Notes: generated from the letters alone by a model not told the origin. A DNA stretch of 61,652 bases from DATIKM01 sp035477595 (GCA_035477595.1 DATIKM010000042.1:1-61652), one strand, 5' to 3'; positions 8,874 through 17,733 are shown, counted from the first letter of the stretch. Program-made: numbers and translations.

Positions 8874-8936
8874 GTCGTCGGTGCGGACCTCCCTTGATGC
8901 GGTTCGCTGCGGCATCGCCGCATACCTCCCGAAGCT

Positions 8937-9797
8937 TTACCTGCCCACGTCGGCCCTGCCGAGGGCGGCCGGAGGGCGCGATCGCAGGGCCATCGCGGCG
9001 ATGATGGTGAGCGCGTAGGGCAGCATCTGCAGAAACTCATGTGGCAGCGGAACGGCGCCCTGAAGCCGGAGCTGCAGGGCATCGAAGTAGCCGAAGGCGA
9101 GGGCCGCACCAGCCGCCCCAAGCGGCGTCCATCTGCCGCAGACGACGGCTGCCAGCGCGATGAACCCGCGTCCGCTGACCATGCTGTCGGTGAACCCTCC
9201 GACGAGCGCCAGGGAGAGGTAGGCTCCCGCACACCCCGCCAGCAGACCGGACAGAGCGACGGCTAGGGTGCGCACCGGCCCGAGGCGGACGCCGGCCATG
9301 GTCGCCGCCTCCGGGCTTTCACCGGAGGCGCGCAGACGGAGCCCGAACGATGTGTGGCGCAGCAAGACGTGCATGAGCACGGGCAGGACCAGCGCGCCGG
9401 CGATGAACGGCTCTATAGGCAGCGTGGCGACGACGGTAGCGTGCCGTGGCGGGTCCGCCTGGCGGAACACCTGTCGGAGCAGGAACGCTGTGCCGTTGAG
9501 TGCCAGGAGGTTGATGGCGATCCCACTCACGATGTGATCCACCTTGAGGCGCTGGGTCAGGAGGACGTGCAGCAGACCCAGCGCCATGCCGGCTGAGGCC
9601 CCCGCCGCGAGCCCGACGGCCGGGGACGTGCCCTGAGCCACCCACACCGCAACGAAGGCGCCCGCCAGCATCATCCCCTCGAGCGCAATGTTGACAACCC
9701 CGGCGCGCTCCGAGATCACGCCGCCGCAGGCCGCGATCCCGATGGCGGCGTACTGCCGGAGCGCCGGCGCCACGAGAAGCAGGTCTGCCGGGTTCAC
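8937..9797 (-). CDS. nucleoside-type ABC permease (NupQ/YufQ-like)
   Basis: A 286-residue membrane protein with about eight hydrophobic segments. SERAGVVNIALEGMML near 29-44 is typical of the second permease of BMP-type nucleoside importers (NupQ/YufQ). It starts with GTG overlapping the stop of the upstream permease (GTGA), behind GGAGG. With the other permease and the double ATPase it should form an inner-membrane importer for nucleosides or a similar small molecule; the ligand cannot be told without the binding protein. Confidence 0.85.
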   Translation of the reverse strand: MNPADLLLVAPALRQYAAIGIAACGGVISERAGVVNIALEGMMLAGAFVAVWVAQGTSPAVGLAAGASAGMALGLLHVLLTQRLKVDHIVSGIAINLLALNGTAFLLRQVFRQADPPRHATVVATLPIEPFIAGALVLPVLMHVLLRHTSFGLRLRASGESPEAATMAGVRLGPVRTLAVALSGLLAGCAGAYLSLALVGGFTDSMVSGRGFIALAAVVCGRWTPLGAAGAALAFGYFDALQLRLQGAVPLPHEFLQMLPYALTIIAAMALRSRPPAALGRADVGR

Positions 9798-10822
9798 TCC
9801 TCATCCCTCCGGCGCTGGCGAAGGAGGCGGGAGCCGGCAGCAACGATGACGACGGCCTGAACCACCCCGGCCACCTGCCGTGGCGTGGCCGTCCAGCCCT
9901 CCATGTAGACAGAGCCGGCTGCCAGGCCGCCGAACAGCACGGACGAGAGCGTGACGCCCCACGCGCTCAACCCGCCGAGCAGGGCGACGGCGATGCTGTC
10001 GAACCCGTAGCCCGGCGAGAAGGCATCGAAGAACCGTCGGTGTACGCCCAGCACCTCCACGGCGCCCGCCAGGCCCGCCAGTGCTCCGGAGATGCACATG
10101 GCTCGCACCATGGTGAGCGCGACAGGAACGCCGGCGGCCCGCGCGGCGCGCGGGCCCTGACCGACGGCTCGTATCTCGTAACCGAGGGCGCTGCGGCCGA
10201 ACATGACCGCGACGGCTGCAGCCGCGGCCAGTGCCAGGAAGAACCCCGCTGAGAACTGCGTGCCGCCCGGCAGCGACCAGAGCCGCGCCGCCTCGTGCAC
10301 CGGCCGCGTGGCGACCGCCATCGTGGTGGGGTCGCGGAGCGGGCCATTCACCAGGTAGTGCGTGAGGTGGATGGCGATGTAGTTCATCATGATCGTGACG
10401 ATCACTTCGTGGGTGCCTCGCCAGCCGCGCAGGATGCCAGGCACCGCGCCCCACGCCGCGCCGGCCAGTGCGCCCGCCAGCAGTGCTGCGGGAGCATGCA
10501 CCCAGGCGGGAGCGTCCCAATCCATGCCTCCCACCCACGCCGCGGCGAGTCCACCGACCAGGATCTGGCCCTCGGCGCCGATGTTGAAGAGCCCGCAGCG
10601 CAGAGCGACCGCGACCGCCAGCCCGGAGAGCAGCAGAGGGGTCGCCTTGGCGAGAGATCGCAGGAGCGCCTCCGGGCTGCCCGCGGCTCCCGTCGCCAGC
10701 GCCGTCAGCGCCTCGACAGGCGATCCGCCCGTCACCCAGATGGCGCCCGCTGCGGCCGCCACGCCGAGACCCAGAGCGGAAGCGGTGTGCCGCAGACCTG
10801 TCTGGAACCCGCTGGCGTGCAT
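9794..10822 (-). CDS. nucleoside-type ABC permease (NupP/YufP-like)
   Basis: A 342-residue multi-pass protein, the first permease of the pair. LRCGLFNIGAEGQILVG near 69-85 and GTHEVIVTIMMNYIA near 135-149 are characteristic of NupP/YufP. It lies 16 bases after the ATPase gene and overlaps the second permease by four bases, implying balanced synthesis. ATG 10822 has a weak AGGAT/AGGT site. Confidence 0.85.
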   Translation of the reverse strand: MHASGFQTGLRHTASALGLGVAAAAGAIWVTGGSPVEALTALATGAAGSPEALLRSLAKATPLLLSGLAVAVALRCGLFNIGAEGQILVGGLAAAWVGGMDWDAPAWVHAPAALLAGALAGAAWGAVPGILRGWRGTHEVIVTIMMNYIAIHLTHYLVNGPLRDPTTMAVATRPVHEAARLWSLPGGTQFSAGFFLALAAAAAVAVMFGRSALGYEIRAVGQGPRAARAAGVPVALTMVRAMCISGALAGLAGAVEVLGVHRRFFDAFSPGYGFDSIAVALLGGLSAWGVTLSSVLFGGLAAGSVYMEGWTATPRQVAGVVQAVVIVAAGSRLLRQRRRDEE

Positions 10823-10838
10823 GTCCGGGACCTATCCT

Positions 10839-12443
10839 TCACGTTCCCAGCATGAGGCGCCCAACGGCTCGCTGGTCTGCCTCTGAGCGATCAAGGACGC
10901 CCGCGATCCGTCCGGCGTAGAGGACCGCGACCCGGTCGGACAGGTCCAGTATCTCGTCGAGGTCGAGCGACACGAGCAGCACTCCCGCCCCTCGCCCGGC
11001 CGCCTCGCGGAGCGCCTCGTGCACACGCCGCGTTGCAGTAACATCGAGGCCGCGGGTCGGCTGTACCGCGACCAAGAGCCGCGGCGCACCGGCCAGCGCC
11101 CGCGCCACCACCAGCTTCTGCTGGTTGCCACCGGAGAGCGAGAACGCAGGCGCACGCGTGCCGGCGGCTCGAATGCCATGTCGTCGTATGACATCTGCTG
11201 CCGTCGCGCCCGTCACGGACCCGTCGATATGCCGCCCCCCACCAAAGCGGCGGTCGCGCTGCCGGCCAAGCAGCAGGTTCTCTTCAATGCTGAAGTCCAG
11301 CACGAGACCTTCCGCCTGGCGGTCGCCAGGGATGTAGGTCACCCCGCGCTCACGGCGCGCGTTGACGTCGAGGGACGCGAGTTCCTCCCCCTCCAGGCGG
11401 ACATGCCCCGAAGCCGGGGACCGGAGCCCCACCACAGCTTCCACCAGCTCCTGCTGGCCGCTGCCGTCGATCCCGGCGATCCCCAGGATCTCACCCGGCA
11501 ACACCTCCAGCGTGACATCGCAGAGGCCAGGGCCACGGTCGGCGGCGCGGACGCGCAGATTGCTGCACTCCAGGAGAGGCATCGGCCGCACCTGCAAAGG
11601 GTCCGCCGGAGCGCGGCGCATCTCGGAGTGGGGGCCGCGTTGCCAGGGCGTCTCGTAGGCAAGGGAGTCGTCTGGCGCGCGCACGAGCGGCGCGCCTGCG
11701 GGGCCCGCCCGCTGGCCCAACATGAGCGCGAGCAGCTCCTCTGCGTAGGTGTCTGCGGTGGCCAGTTCGGCGACCGTCCGGCCTTCTCTCAGAACGGTGA
11801 CGCTCTGCGCGTGCGCCAGGACCTCCTGCAGCTTGTGCGTCACCAGCAGCACCGTGCCGCCGTTCGCCACGAGCCCCCGGAGTACGTCGAAGAGGGTATC
11901 GGCCTCCTGAGGCGCGAGGGCCGAGGTGGGCTCGTCGAGAATCAGGATCCGTGCCCCGCGATAGAGGGCCTTGACCAGCTCCGCCTTCTGCCGCTCCGCG
12001 ACGGAGAGCCTGTCCGACGCGGCCGTCCACGGCAGCTCGATGCCGAGACGTTCCGCGATGGCCTGTGCCCTGGCGATGGCCAGGCGCAGGCGGATCAGGC
12101 CGGCAACCTGCGGCTCCGCTCCGAGGATGATGTTCTCTATGACGGAGAGCGCGGGCACCACCGTGGTGTGCTGGCTGACCATTCCGATCCCGAGACGGAT
12201 CGCCGCGGCAGCGGATGGGATGCGGGTCTCGGATCCGGCGATCCGAATGCGGCCGCGGTCTGGGGGTCGCCGGCCGTATAGCACGTGCATCAGTGTCGTC
12301 TTGCCGGCGCCGTTTTCGCCGATCACCGCATGGAGCGAGCTCGCCGCCACGGCGAGCGAAGCGCCAGCGTTGGCCGCCACGCCGCCAGGGTAGTGGACGA
12401 CGATGCCTTCCATGTGAACCGCGAGGGGGGCGGGCGCCGTCAC
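10839..12443 (-). CDS. ABC transporter ATPase with two nucleotide-binding domains (NupO/YufO-like)
   Basis: A 534-residue double ATPase powering the adjacent permeases. The first domain has GENGAGKTTL (Walker A), a diverged signature LSVAERQ and LILDEPTSAL (Walker B). The second has a degenerate Walker A (GIDGSGQQEL), LSGGNQQK and LLVAVQPTRGLDV, the normal asymmetry of RbsA/NupO-type proteins. The start is GTG 12443, ten bases after the NRAMP stop, with only a weak GGGGCGGA site. No BMP-family binding lipoprotein gene is found in the operon or the window. Confidence 0.87.
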   Translation of the reverse strand: MTAPAPLAVHMEGIVVHYPGGVAANAGASLAVAASSLHAVIGENGAGKTTLMHVLYGRRPPDRGRIRIAGSETRIPSAAAAIRLGIGMVSQHTTVVPALSVIENIILGAEPQVAGLIRLRLAIARAQAIAERLGIELPWTAASDRLSVAERQKAELVKALYRGARILILDEPTSALAPQEADTLFDVLRGLVANGGTVLLVTHKLQEVLAHAQSVTVLREGRTVAELATADTYAEELLALMLGQRAGPAGAPLVRAPDDSLAYETPWQRGPHSEMRRAPADPLQVRPMPLLECSNLRVRAADRGPGLCDVTLEVLPGEILGIAGIDGSGQQELVEAVVGLRSPASGHVRLEGEELASLDVNARRERGVTYIPGDRQAEGLVLDFSIEENLLLGRQRDRRFGGGRHIDGSVTGATAADVIRRHGIRAAGTRAPAFSLSGGNQQKLVVARALAGAPRLLVAVQPTRGLDVTATRRVHEALREAAGRGAGVLLVSLDLDEILDLSDRVAVLYAGRIAGVLDRSEADQRAVGRLMLGT

Positions 12444-12453
12444 CGATCCGCCC

Positions 12454-13725
12454 CTAGCGGCCGCTCAGGGTGGTGGTCACCAGGATGGTGGAGAGGACGG
12501 CGAGCACCCCGGTGAGCGACCACGCCACCGTGTTCTGGAACCGCGAGTTCACCATAGACCCCATGAGGCGGCGCTTGTTGGCCAGCAGGATCATCAGCAC
12601 GAGGATGATGGGCAGCAGCATGCCGCCGACTATGTTCGGCAGGATGATGAGCGTCGTGAGGCGGTCCGGAAACAGGAGCACGACGACCAGGGAGAGGACG
12701 ATCAGCGTCGTATGGAGCCCGACGAACAGCGGGGCCTCGCGAACCCGCCGCCCGACGCCGGACTCCCACCCCAGGGCCTCGGTGACGGCGTATGCGGTTG
12801 AGAGCGGGAGCACCACCGCGCCGAGAAACGATGCGTTGAGCAGACCGATGGCGAACAGCGCGGAGGCCAGCGGCCCCGCGATCGGCGCGAGCGCCGAGGC
12901 GGCCTGCCCGGCGTTCTCGATGTTCGTGATGCCCTGGGCGTGCAGCGTGGCGCCACAGCAGATGATGATCGCCGAGCCCACGATCCCCATCACGAATGCG
13001 CCGACATAGACGTCCAAGCGCACAAGCCGGTACTGGGCCGGGCGCAGGCCCTTGTCGCGGATCGATGACTGGACGTAGAACTGTCCCCACGGGGTGATAG
13101 TCGTTCCGATGACGTTGATCGCCATAAAGACGTAGTCCCCCACCGGGACGACGCGCGAGAAGTCCGGCATCACGTACTGGCGGGCCAGCTCACCCCATGG
13201 CGGTTGGACCAGTATCGCGCTCACCACATAGCTGATGTAGACCAGCGAGACGTAGAGCAGCGCGCGCTCCACCTGGCGGTACGAGCCGCGCGTGATCAGC
13301 AACCAGATGACCAGGCCTGCAACGGGCAGCACCACGAACCGCGTCCACTCGGGCGCAAAGACCGTGACCGCCGCGAGGATGCCGGCGAAGTTCGCGACGG
13401 TCGTGGCGAAGTTCGCGATCAGCAGCGCCGCCATCGCGAGCACGGTGATGCGGACGCCGTACTCCTCGCGGATCAGGTCGGCGAGGCCCCTCCCCGTCAC
13501 CGCTCCCATGCGCGCACAGAGCTCCTGCGCAACAGCGAGGCAGAAGGCGCTCAGGGCCATCACCCACAGGAACGAGTACCCGTAGCGAGCGCCCGCCTGG
13601 GAGTAACCCAGCACGCCCGTCGCGTCGTGGTTCGCCATCGCGGTGATCATGCCAGGGCCGAGAGCCGCGAACAGGAAGACGATGCGCCCCGCAGGCAGGC
13701 TGCCTGGGAGGCGGTCGTTGGCCAT
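12454..13725 (-). CDS. NRAMP-family divalent metal transporter, variant metal site
   Basis: A 423-residue, about 11-helix membrane protein aligning well with NRAMP/MntH. The ion-binding signatures are changed. In helix 1 the usual DPGN reads DATG (34-37), keeping Asp and losing Asn; in helix 6 the usual MPH reads TPW (211-213), losing the Met that favours soft transition metals. From family knowledge this suggests altered selectivity, perhaps Mg2+ as in NRAMP-related magnesium transporters, rather than classical Mn2+/Fe2+ uptake. ATG 13725 follows GGAG. First gene of a minus-strand operon with the ABC importer and panD. Confidence 0.85.
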   Translation of the reverse strand: MANDRLPGSLPAGRIVFLFAALGPGMITAMANHDATGVLGYSQAGARYGYSFLWVMALSAFCLAVAQELCARMGAVTGRGLADLIREEYGVRITVLAMAALLIANFATTVANFAGILAAVTVFAPEWTRFVVLPVAGLVIWLLITRGSYRQVERALLYVSLVYISYVVSAILVQPPWGELARQYVMPDFSRVVPVGDYVFMAINVIGTTITPWGQFYVQSSIRDKGLRPAQYRLVRLDVYVGAFVMGIVGSAIIICCGATLHAQGITNIENAGQAASALAPIAGPLASALFAIGLLNASFLGAVVLPLSTAYAVTEALGWESGVGRRVREAPLFVGLHTTLIVLSLVVVLLFPDRLTTLIILPNIVGGMLLPIILVLMILLANKRRLMGSMVNSRFQNTVAWSLTGVLAVLSTILVTTTLSGR

Positions 13726-13881
13726 CGTCGTCTCCGTGAGCGCGGGTGCCTGGCATGGGCGTGTTCCTGTGGGCCGGACGAAACTGGGCAGCTCGGGAGC
13801 GGTCGCGCCTGGTGGACGGCGGCGGGTGGCGGACGCCGGCGCAAGGGCGCGGTCGGAGTGATGCCGCCGGGTGCCGCCCGC

Positions 13882-13911
13882 ATTATAGAGCCGGCACCCG
13901 AGTGCCGTCAA
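13882..13911 (-). promoter_or_regulatory. promoter of the NRAMP-ABC-panD operon
   Basis: Minus-strand TTGACG (13911-13906), an 18-bp spacer and a perfect TATAAT (13887-13882) give a start near 13875 and a leader of about 150 nt. GGGTGCC (13869-13875) and GGCACCC (13893-13899) form an inverted repeat centred on the -10 box, a plausible repressor site. The rest of the 326-base gap (13726-14051) holds this leader and the hairpin at 13998. Confidence 0.7.
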
Positions 13912-13997
13912 CGCGGAAGCACCACTTGGCCCCTTCTGCGACGTCGCATCGGTACCGGCAGGAAACGCTGCCTAGCAGGCCGAATAGCGGACCAGCG

Positions 13998-14027
13998 GCG
14001 TGCAAGAGCCTTGTGGCTCTTGCACGC
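13998..14027 (+). other. perfect 13-bp hairpin upstream of the sugar-binding lipoprotein gene
   Basis: 13998-14010 pairs perfectly with 14015-14027 around a TTGT loop. It ends 24 bases before the ATG at 14052 and just before its GGAGG site. There is no U-tract. It could be a palindromic operator, a 5' stabilising stem, or a structure gating the ribosome site; a terminator is less likely. No clear promoter was identified for this gene. Confidence 0.55.
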
Positions 14028-14051
14028 CATCGAGCCCGGAGGACTCACAGT

Positions 14052-15167
14052 ATGCGAACGCACTACGGACGCGCCCTGCTCGCGACCGGATGGCTGATTG
14101 TCTGCGCCTCGCTCGTTGGCGGCGGCTGCAGGGCGCGGCAGGAGGCTGCGGCGCCGTCCGGTGACGCCGCTACAGGGGCGACCGCCCCGACCGCGGAGGC
14201 ATCGAGGGCATTCGACCAGCCACGGAAGGCGAGCGGTCCTATCAGGCTGAGGATCATTACGAACGGCGACTCGCCCTTCTGGGAGCCAATGCGGCGCGGC
14301 ATGGAGGAAGTGCGGGACGAGTTGCAGTGCGAAGCCATCCGCCAGGCGCCGGCGAGGTCTGAGCACATCGCGCAGAAGGCCATCTTCGAGGCTGCGATTG
14401 CGGCAGGGGTCGACGGCATCGCCGTCTCGCCCATCGAGGCCGACGCGTTTGCCTCGGTGATAGATCAGGCCATCGACGCAGGCATCCCGGTGCTCACCTT
14501 CGACTCCGACTCGGCGCGGAGTCAGCGCCTGGTGTACATCGGTACGAACAACTACGAGGCCGGCAGAGTCGCGGGCAAGGAGGCCGTGCGGCTGCTGCCC
14601 AACGGCGGCAGGATGGTCGCCTTCGTCGGGACGATGAGCGCACAGAACGCGCGCGACCGGTACCGCGGATTCCTTGACGCGATACAAGGCCACGGGATCG
14701 AGATGCTGCAGGCGCCCTTCGAGGACGACCAGGATAAGGCGCGCGCGCAGCGCAACGTCGCGGACGCGATCACGCGGTACGGCGACCAGATCGACGGGTT
14801 CCTGGGTCTCTACTCCTACAACGGCCCGGCCATCGCCGCGGAGGTGACACGAGCCGGCATCCGCTCACGTGTGAAGATTGTGTGCTTCGACGGAGAGCCG
14901 CTCACGCTTTCGAACCTTGAGCGGGGGCTTGTCGATGTTGCCGTGGTGCAGAAGCCCTACCAGTTCGGGCGCCTGTGTACGCGGCTTCTCTACCTGATCA
15001 ACCGGCGCGGCCTGCCCGCCGCCCTGGAGGCGATGAAGCCAGAGCTCGATGCCCTGGGCATGCGCGTTCAGGACGGTGTTATCGACACAGGCGTCGAGGT
15101 CATAACGCCCGCCAACGCGGGTCCATTCATCCAGAGGCTCAGGGAGAAGGGTCTTGAGTCTACCTGA
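14052..15167 (+). CDS. sugar ABC transporter substrate-binding lipoprotein (Peripla_BP_4 type)
   Basis: A 371-residue predicted lipoprotein: basic start, hydrophobic stretch and VGGGC lipobox near residue 27, then a Thr/Ala-rich linker. The mature part resembles RbsB-type binding proteins: IRLRIITNGDSPFWEPM opening, a GVDGIAVSPIEADAF element, and AGRVAGKEAVRLLP after the first lobe. The ligand is probably a pentose or hexose. ATG 14052 has GGAGG nine bases upstream. It overlaps the permease start by 14 bases. No RbsA-type ATPase accompanies this pair, so a shared or distant ATPase must serve it. Confidence 0.85.
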   Translation: MRTHYGRALLATGWLIVCASLVGGGCRARQEAAAPSGDAATGATAPTAEASRAFDQPRKASGPIRLRIITNGDSPFWEPMRRGMEEVRDELQCEAIRQAPARSEHIAQKAIFEAAIAAGVDGIAVSPIEADAFASVIDQAIDAGIPVLTFDSDSARSQRLVYIGTNNYEAGRVAGKEAVRLLPNGGRMVAFVGTMSAQNARDRYRGFLDAIQGHGIEMLQAPFEDDQDKARAQRNVADAITRYGDQIDGFLGLYSYNGPAIAAEVTRAGIRSRVKIVCFDGEPLTLSNLERGLVDVAVVQKPYQFGRLCTRLLYLINRRGLPAALEAMKPELDALGMRVQDGVIDTGVEVITPANAGPFIQRLREKGLEST

Positions 15168-16218
15168 GTCAGAGTCGCGTGGGCTGGGAACGGGGCGCTC
15201 GACGCCGGGCGCCCCGTCGCCATGGCGCCTGTGGATTCGTAGAATCGTGGGGTCGAGAGAGGCAAGCGTCGTCGCGGTCGTGCTGATTCTGTCGTGCGCG
15301 ATGCTCTTCACGGAGGCAGGCCCGCGGTTCTTCACGCAGGCCAACATCCAGAACATCCTGAGGCAGACAGGCCTCCTCGCGGTCTTCTCGGTTGGCGAAA
15401 CGCTGGTCATCATCACCGGCGGGATAGACCTGTCGTTGGGCTCCCTGATCGCCTTCTCCGGGATGCTGGTCGCCATGTCGGTGCGGTTCTTCTCGCAATG
15501 GCTCGAGCCAGCCGCCGCGATCCCGCTCGCGATCTTGGTGACCCTCGGCGTCGCGTTCGCGATTGGATGCATCCACGCGACGCTCATTCACTACCTGCGC
15601 CTGCCCCCCTTCGTGGTCACGCTCGCGTCGCTCCTGATCCTGCGCAGTAACGCCGCGATGATGAACGACCAGTTGCCAATCACCATCGAGGGGTTCCCCG
15701 CGCTTCTGTGGCTGGCGAATGGGACGCTCTTCGAGGGGACCCCGGTACCGGTGCCGGTGCCACTCGCTGTGCTGGCCGTGATCGGAACCGCAGCAGCCAT
15801 CCTGCTCACAAGGACGCGCGTGGGACGGTACCTCTACAGCGTGGGCAGCAACGAGGCAGCGACACGGCTCTCCGGCGTCAACGTCTACAAGGTGAAGCTG
15901 TTCGCGTACGGGATGAGTGCCGTCCTGGGTGGGCTTGCTGGCGTGATGTACGCGTCGTTCGGTCAGCAGGGGGACCCGCGGGCCGGCGCCGCCTACGAAT
16001 TGGACGCCGTTGCCGCGTCGGTGGTGGGCGGAGCCAGTCTTGCAGGCGGGCAGGGGAGCGCGCTGGGCGCCTGCCTCGGCGCTCTGCTGCTGCACCTTAT
16101 CTTCAGCGCCATCAACCTGACGTTGGCGAGGCCCGACATCTGGCGTGGTACGGTGGTGGGAGGCGTGCTGCTCTTCGCGGTGCTCGTGACCGCTCTGCAG
16201 CAGCGACGCTCCAGCTAG
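15154..16218 (+). CDS. ribose-type ABC transporter permease (RbsC family)
   Basis: A 354-residue permease with about nine hydrophobic segments. NIQNILRQTGLLAVFSVGET, VIITGGIDLSLGSL and, near the end, VVGGASLAGGQGS are hallmark RbsC-family elements. The start is TTG 15154 behind GGGAGAAGG, inside the end of the binding-protein gene, so translation is probably coupled. It presumably forms the channel for the sugar captured by the upstream lipoprotein. Confidence 0.87.
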   Translation: MSLPESESRGLGTGRSTPGAPSPWRLWIRRIVGSREASVVAVVLILSCAMLFTEAGPRFFTQANIQNILRQTGLLAVFSVGETLVIITGGIDLSLGSLIAFSGMLVAMSVRFFSQWLEPAAAIPLAILVTLGVAFAIGCIHATLIHYLRLPPFVVTLASLLILRSNAAMMNDQLPITIEGFPALLWLANGTLFEGTPVPVPVPLAVLAVIGTAAAILLTRTRVGRYLYSVGSNEAATRLSGVNVYKVKLFAYGMSAVLGGLAGVMYASFGQQGDPRAGAAYELDAVAASVVGGASLAGGQGSALGACLGALLLHLIFSAINLTLARPDIWRGTVVGGVLLFAVLVTALQQRRSS

Positions 16219-16252
16219 GCGCGGAACGGCGCGCCGCGGAAGTTCCGTAACG

Positions 16253-17572
16253 GTGGAGATGGCTACCCAACTCGAACGGGATCGGTACAGGATGTCCTCT
16301 GCATCGCAGCGAGGCTCAGCTCTGCCGAAGGTCCTCGCGCTGGTCGTGATAGCCGGTCTTTTCGTGGCCTACTTCATCTGGAGGGCTAACCACGGCATCA
16401 CCGGGCGCGTCGATCGCCTCGGGTTCGACACGCGCGGCTACGTCGCCTTCATCCAGGGCATGCCGGGCGGGAAGCAGGACATACTGCTCGTGAACCCTGC
16501 TAACGGCGACGAAAAGCGTCTGACGAACGACGGCGCCAGCAAGCGCGGCCTCCAGTGGGGGCCGCTCGGCAACCAGATTGCCTACGCAGCCGAGTCGCGC
16601 GCGGAGGCCGTGACCACGTTCCAGATCTTTGTGCTGGGACGCGGCGATCCGCTCCAGGCGAGTTACGGCTCCGCTGCGAAGGAGTCGCCCGTCTGGAGAC
16701 CCGATGGGCGGGTGATCGCCTACCTGTCAGGGGGGGCTATCAAGTCCATGACGCCGACGGGCGAGGGGCTCCCGCAGATCTACCCGCCTCCGCGCAGGGG
16801 CGGGGCCGCCGGTGGCGAGGATTCGGTCGATGAGGAGGATCTGGTGCTCCGGAGGCCGCCGATCGACGCGTTCGACTGGGCGCCAGATGGGCGGAGCATC
16901 GCGGCGCGGCAGGTGGTGGAAGGCGAGCACGCCATCGCGTTGGGCCAGGCGAACTGGTGGTCCGCGGCGCCCAGCGGCGCGGGCGAGCCAGATCGGGCGA
17001 TGGTGTCTGAGCCCGAGTCAGCGCTGCTGATCCCCCTTCAGCGCGGGATGCGGCCGCGTGAGCTTCTCTCGGCGAACCAGATAGGGTTTGGCTGGTTCCG
17101 CGACGGCACGGCCCTTGTCGTCGCCTTCAGCACTCGGGGTGGGCGGAGCGGCCTCATCGTCCATCGGGCGGACGACCCCAACCTGCCCGCTCGACCGATC
17201 CTGCTCGCCGACCGCTTCACCATGGCGCCGGAGAACCCGACCGTGTCGCCGGATGGGAAGCTCGTGGCCTTCGAGGTGGTGCGCCTTGACAGCGCAGAGA
17301 ACCGGGAGCGCATCGGCATCGCGGTGACTCCGGCCGATGCGGAGAGGCCGACGATCATCCGAACGCCCGCGGACATTCAGAATCTGCGCTTCATCGTCCG
17401 CGGGGCCGCGCGGATGCCGCGCTGGTCGCCCACGGGGTCTCGCCTGCTCTACCAGGCGCCGTCGGGCAGCGGGCGCGACGTGCTCGTGGTGAACGCGGAC
17501 GGCACCGGCAAGGTGAACCTGACAAACGGGCGCGGCGACAACTTTGCGGCGGCCTGGGCGCCGGGAAGCTGA
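16253..17572 (+). CDS. membrane-anchored TolB-like beta-propeller (PD40) protein
   Basis: A 439-residue protein with one N-terminal transmembrane segment (near 24-43, following a short basic cytoplasmic tail) and an extracytoplasmic region of WD40-like/PD40 repeats: NPANGDEKRLTND, SPVWRPDGRVIAY, FDWAPDGRSIA, PTVSPDGKLVAF and MPRWSPTGSRLLY. These are typical TolB/DPP-IV-type blades. A binding or scaffold role is likely; no enzymatic domain is visible. Starts GTG 16253 or ATG 16259. It lies 34 bases after the permease, possibly in the same transcript, and is followed by the hairpin at 17599. Confidence 0.7.
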   Translation: MEMATQLERDRYRMSSASQRGSALPKVLALVVIAGLFVAYFIWRANHGITGRVDRLGFDTRGYVAFIQGMPGGKQDILLVNPANGDEKRLTNDGASKRGLQWGPLGNQIAYAAESRAEAVTTFQIFVLGRGDPLQASYGSAAKESPVWRPDGRVIAYLSGGAIKSMTPTGEGLPQIYPPPRRGGAAGGEDSVDEEDLVLRRPPIDAFDWAPDGRSIAARQVVEGEHAIALGQANWWSAAPSGAGEPDRAMVSEPESALLIPLQRGMRPRELLSANQIGFGWFRDGTALVVAFSTRGGRSGLIVHRADDPNLPARPILLADRFTMAPENPTVSPDGKLVAFEVVRLDSAENRERIGIAVTPADAERPTIIRTPADIQNLRFIVRGAARMPRWSPTGSRLLYQAPSGSGRDVLVVNADGTGKVNLTNGRGDNFAAAWAPGS

Positions 17573-17598
17573 TCGGGCGTTGAGGGGACCAACAGAAG

Positions 17599-17622
17599 GA
17601 GCCGCGCCGAATGGCGCGGCTC
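17599..17622. terminator. hairpin between the propeller gene and tRNA-Leu
   Basis: A perfect 10-bp stem (17599-17608 with 17613-17622) with a GAAT loop, 10 bases from the 3' end of the minus-strand tRNA-Leu and 26 bases after the plus-strand CDS stop. On the minus strand it is followed by a mildly T-rich CTTCTGTTGG. It likely serves both transcripts. Confidence 0.6.
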
Positions 17623-17632
17623 TAGAAGGGGG

Positions 17633-17716
17633 TGCCCAGGAGAGGACTCGAACCTCCAAGCCCTTGCGGGCACTAGAACCTGAATCTAGCGTGTTTACCA
17701 GTTTCACCACCTGGGC
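17633..17716 (-). tRNA. tRNA-Leu (anticodon CAG)
   Basis: An 84-nt class II tRNA. The 7-bp acceptor (GCCCAGG/CCTGGGC, discriminator A), a D-arm with GGTAAACAC, the loop TTCAGGT giving anticodon CAG, a long variable stem GCCCGCAAGGGC and GGTTCGAGTCC in the T-arm are all present. CCA is not encoded. It reads CUG, the main Leu codon in such GC-rich genes. Confidence 0.96.
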
Positions 17717-17733
17717 ACGGGGTGGCTGGATCG

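Noticed and set aside
13726..13880. Possible M-box or yybP-ykoY riboswitch in the NRAMP leader
   Set aside because: Only short matches (GCTGCCCA, ACAGGAAC) in the right order; the conserved 5' part and stems were not found.
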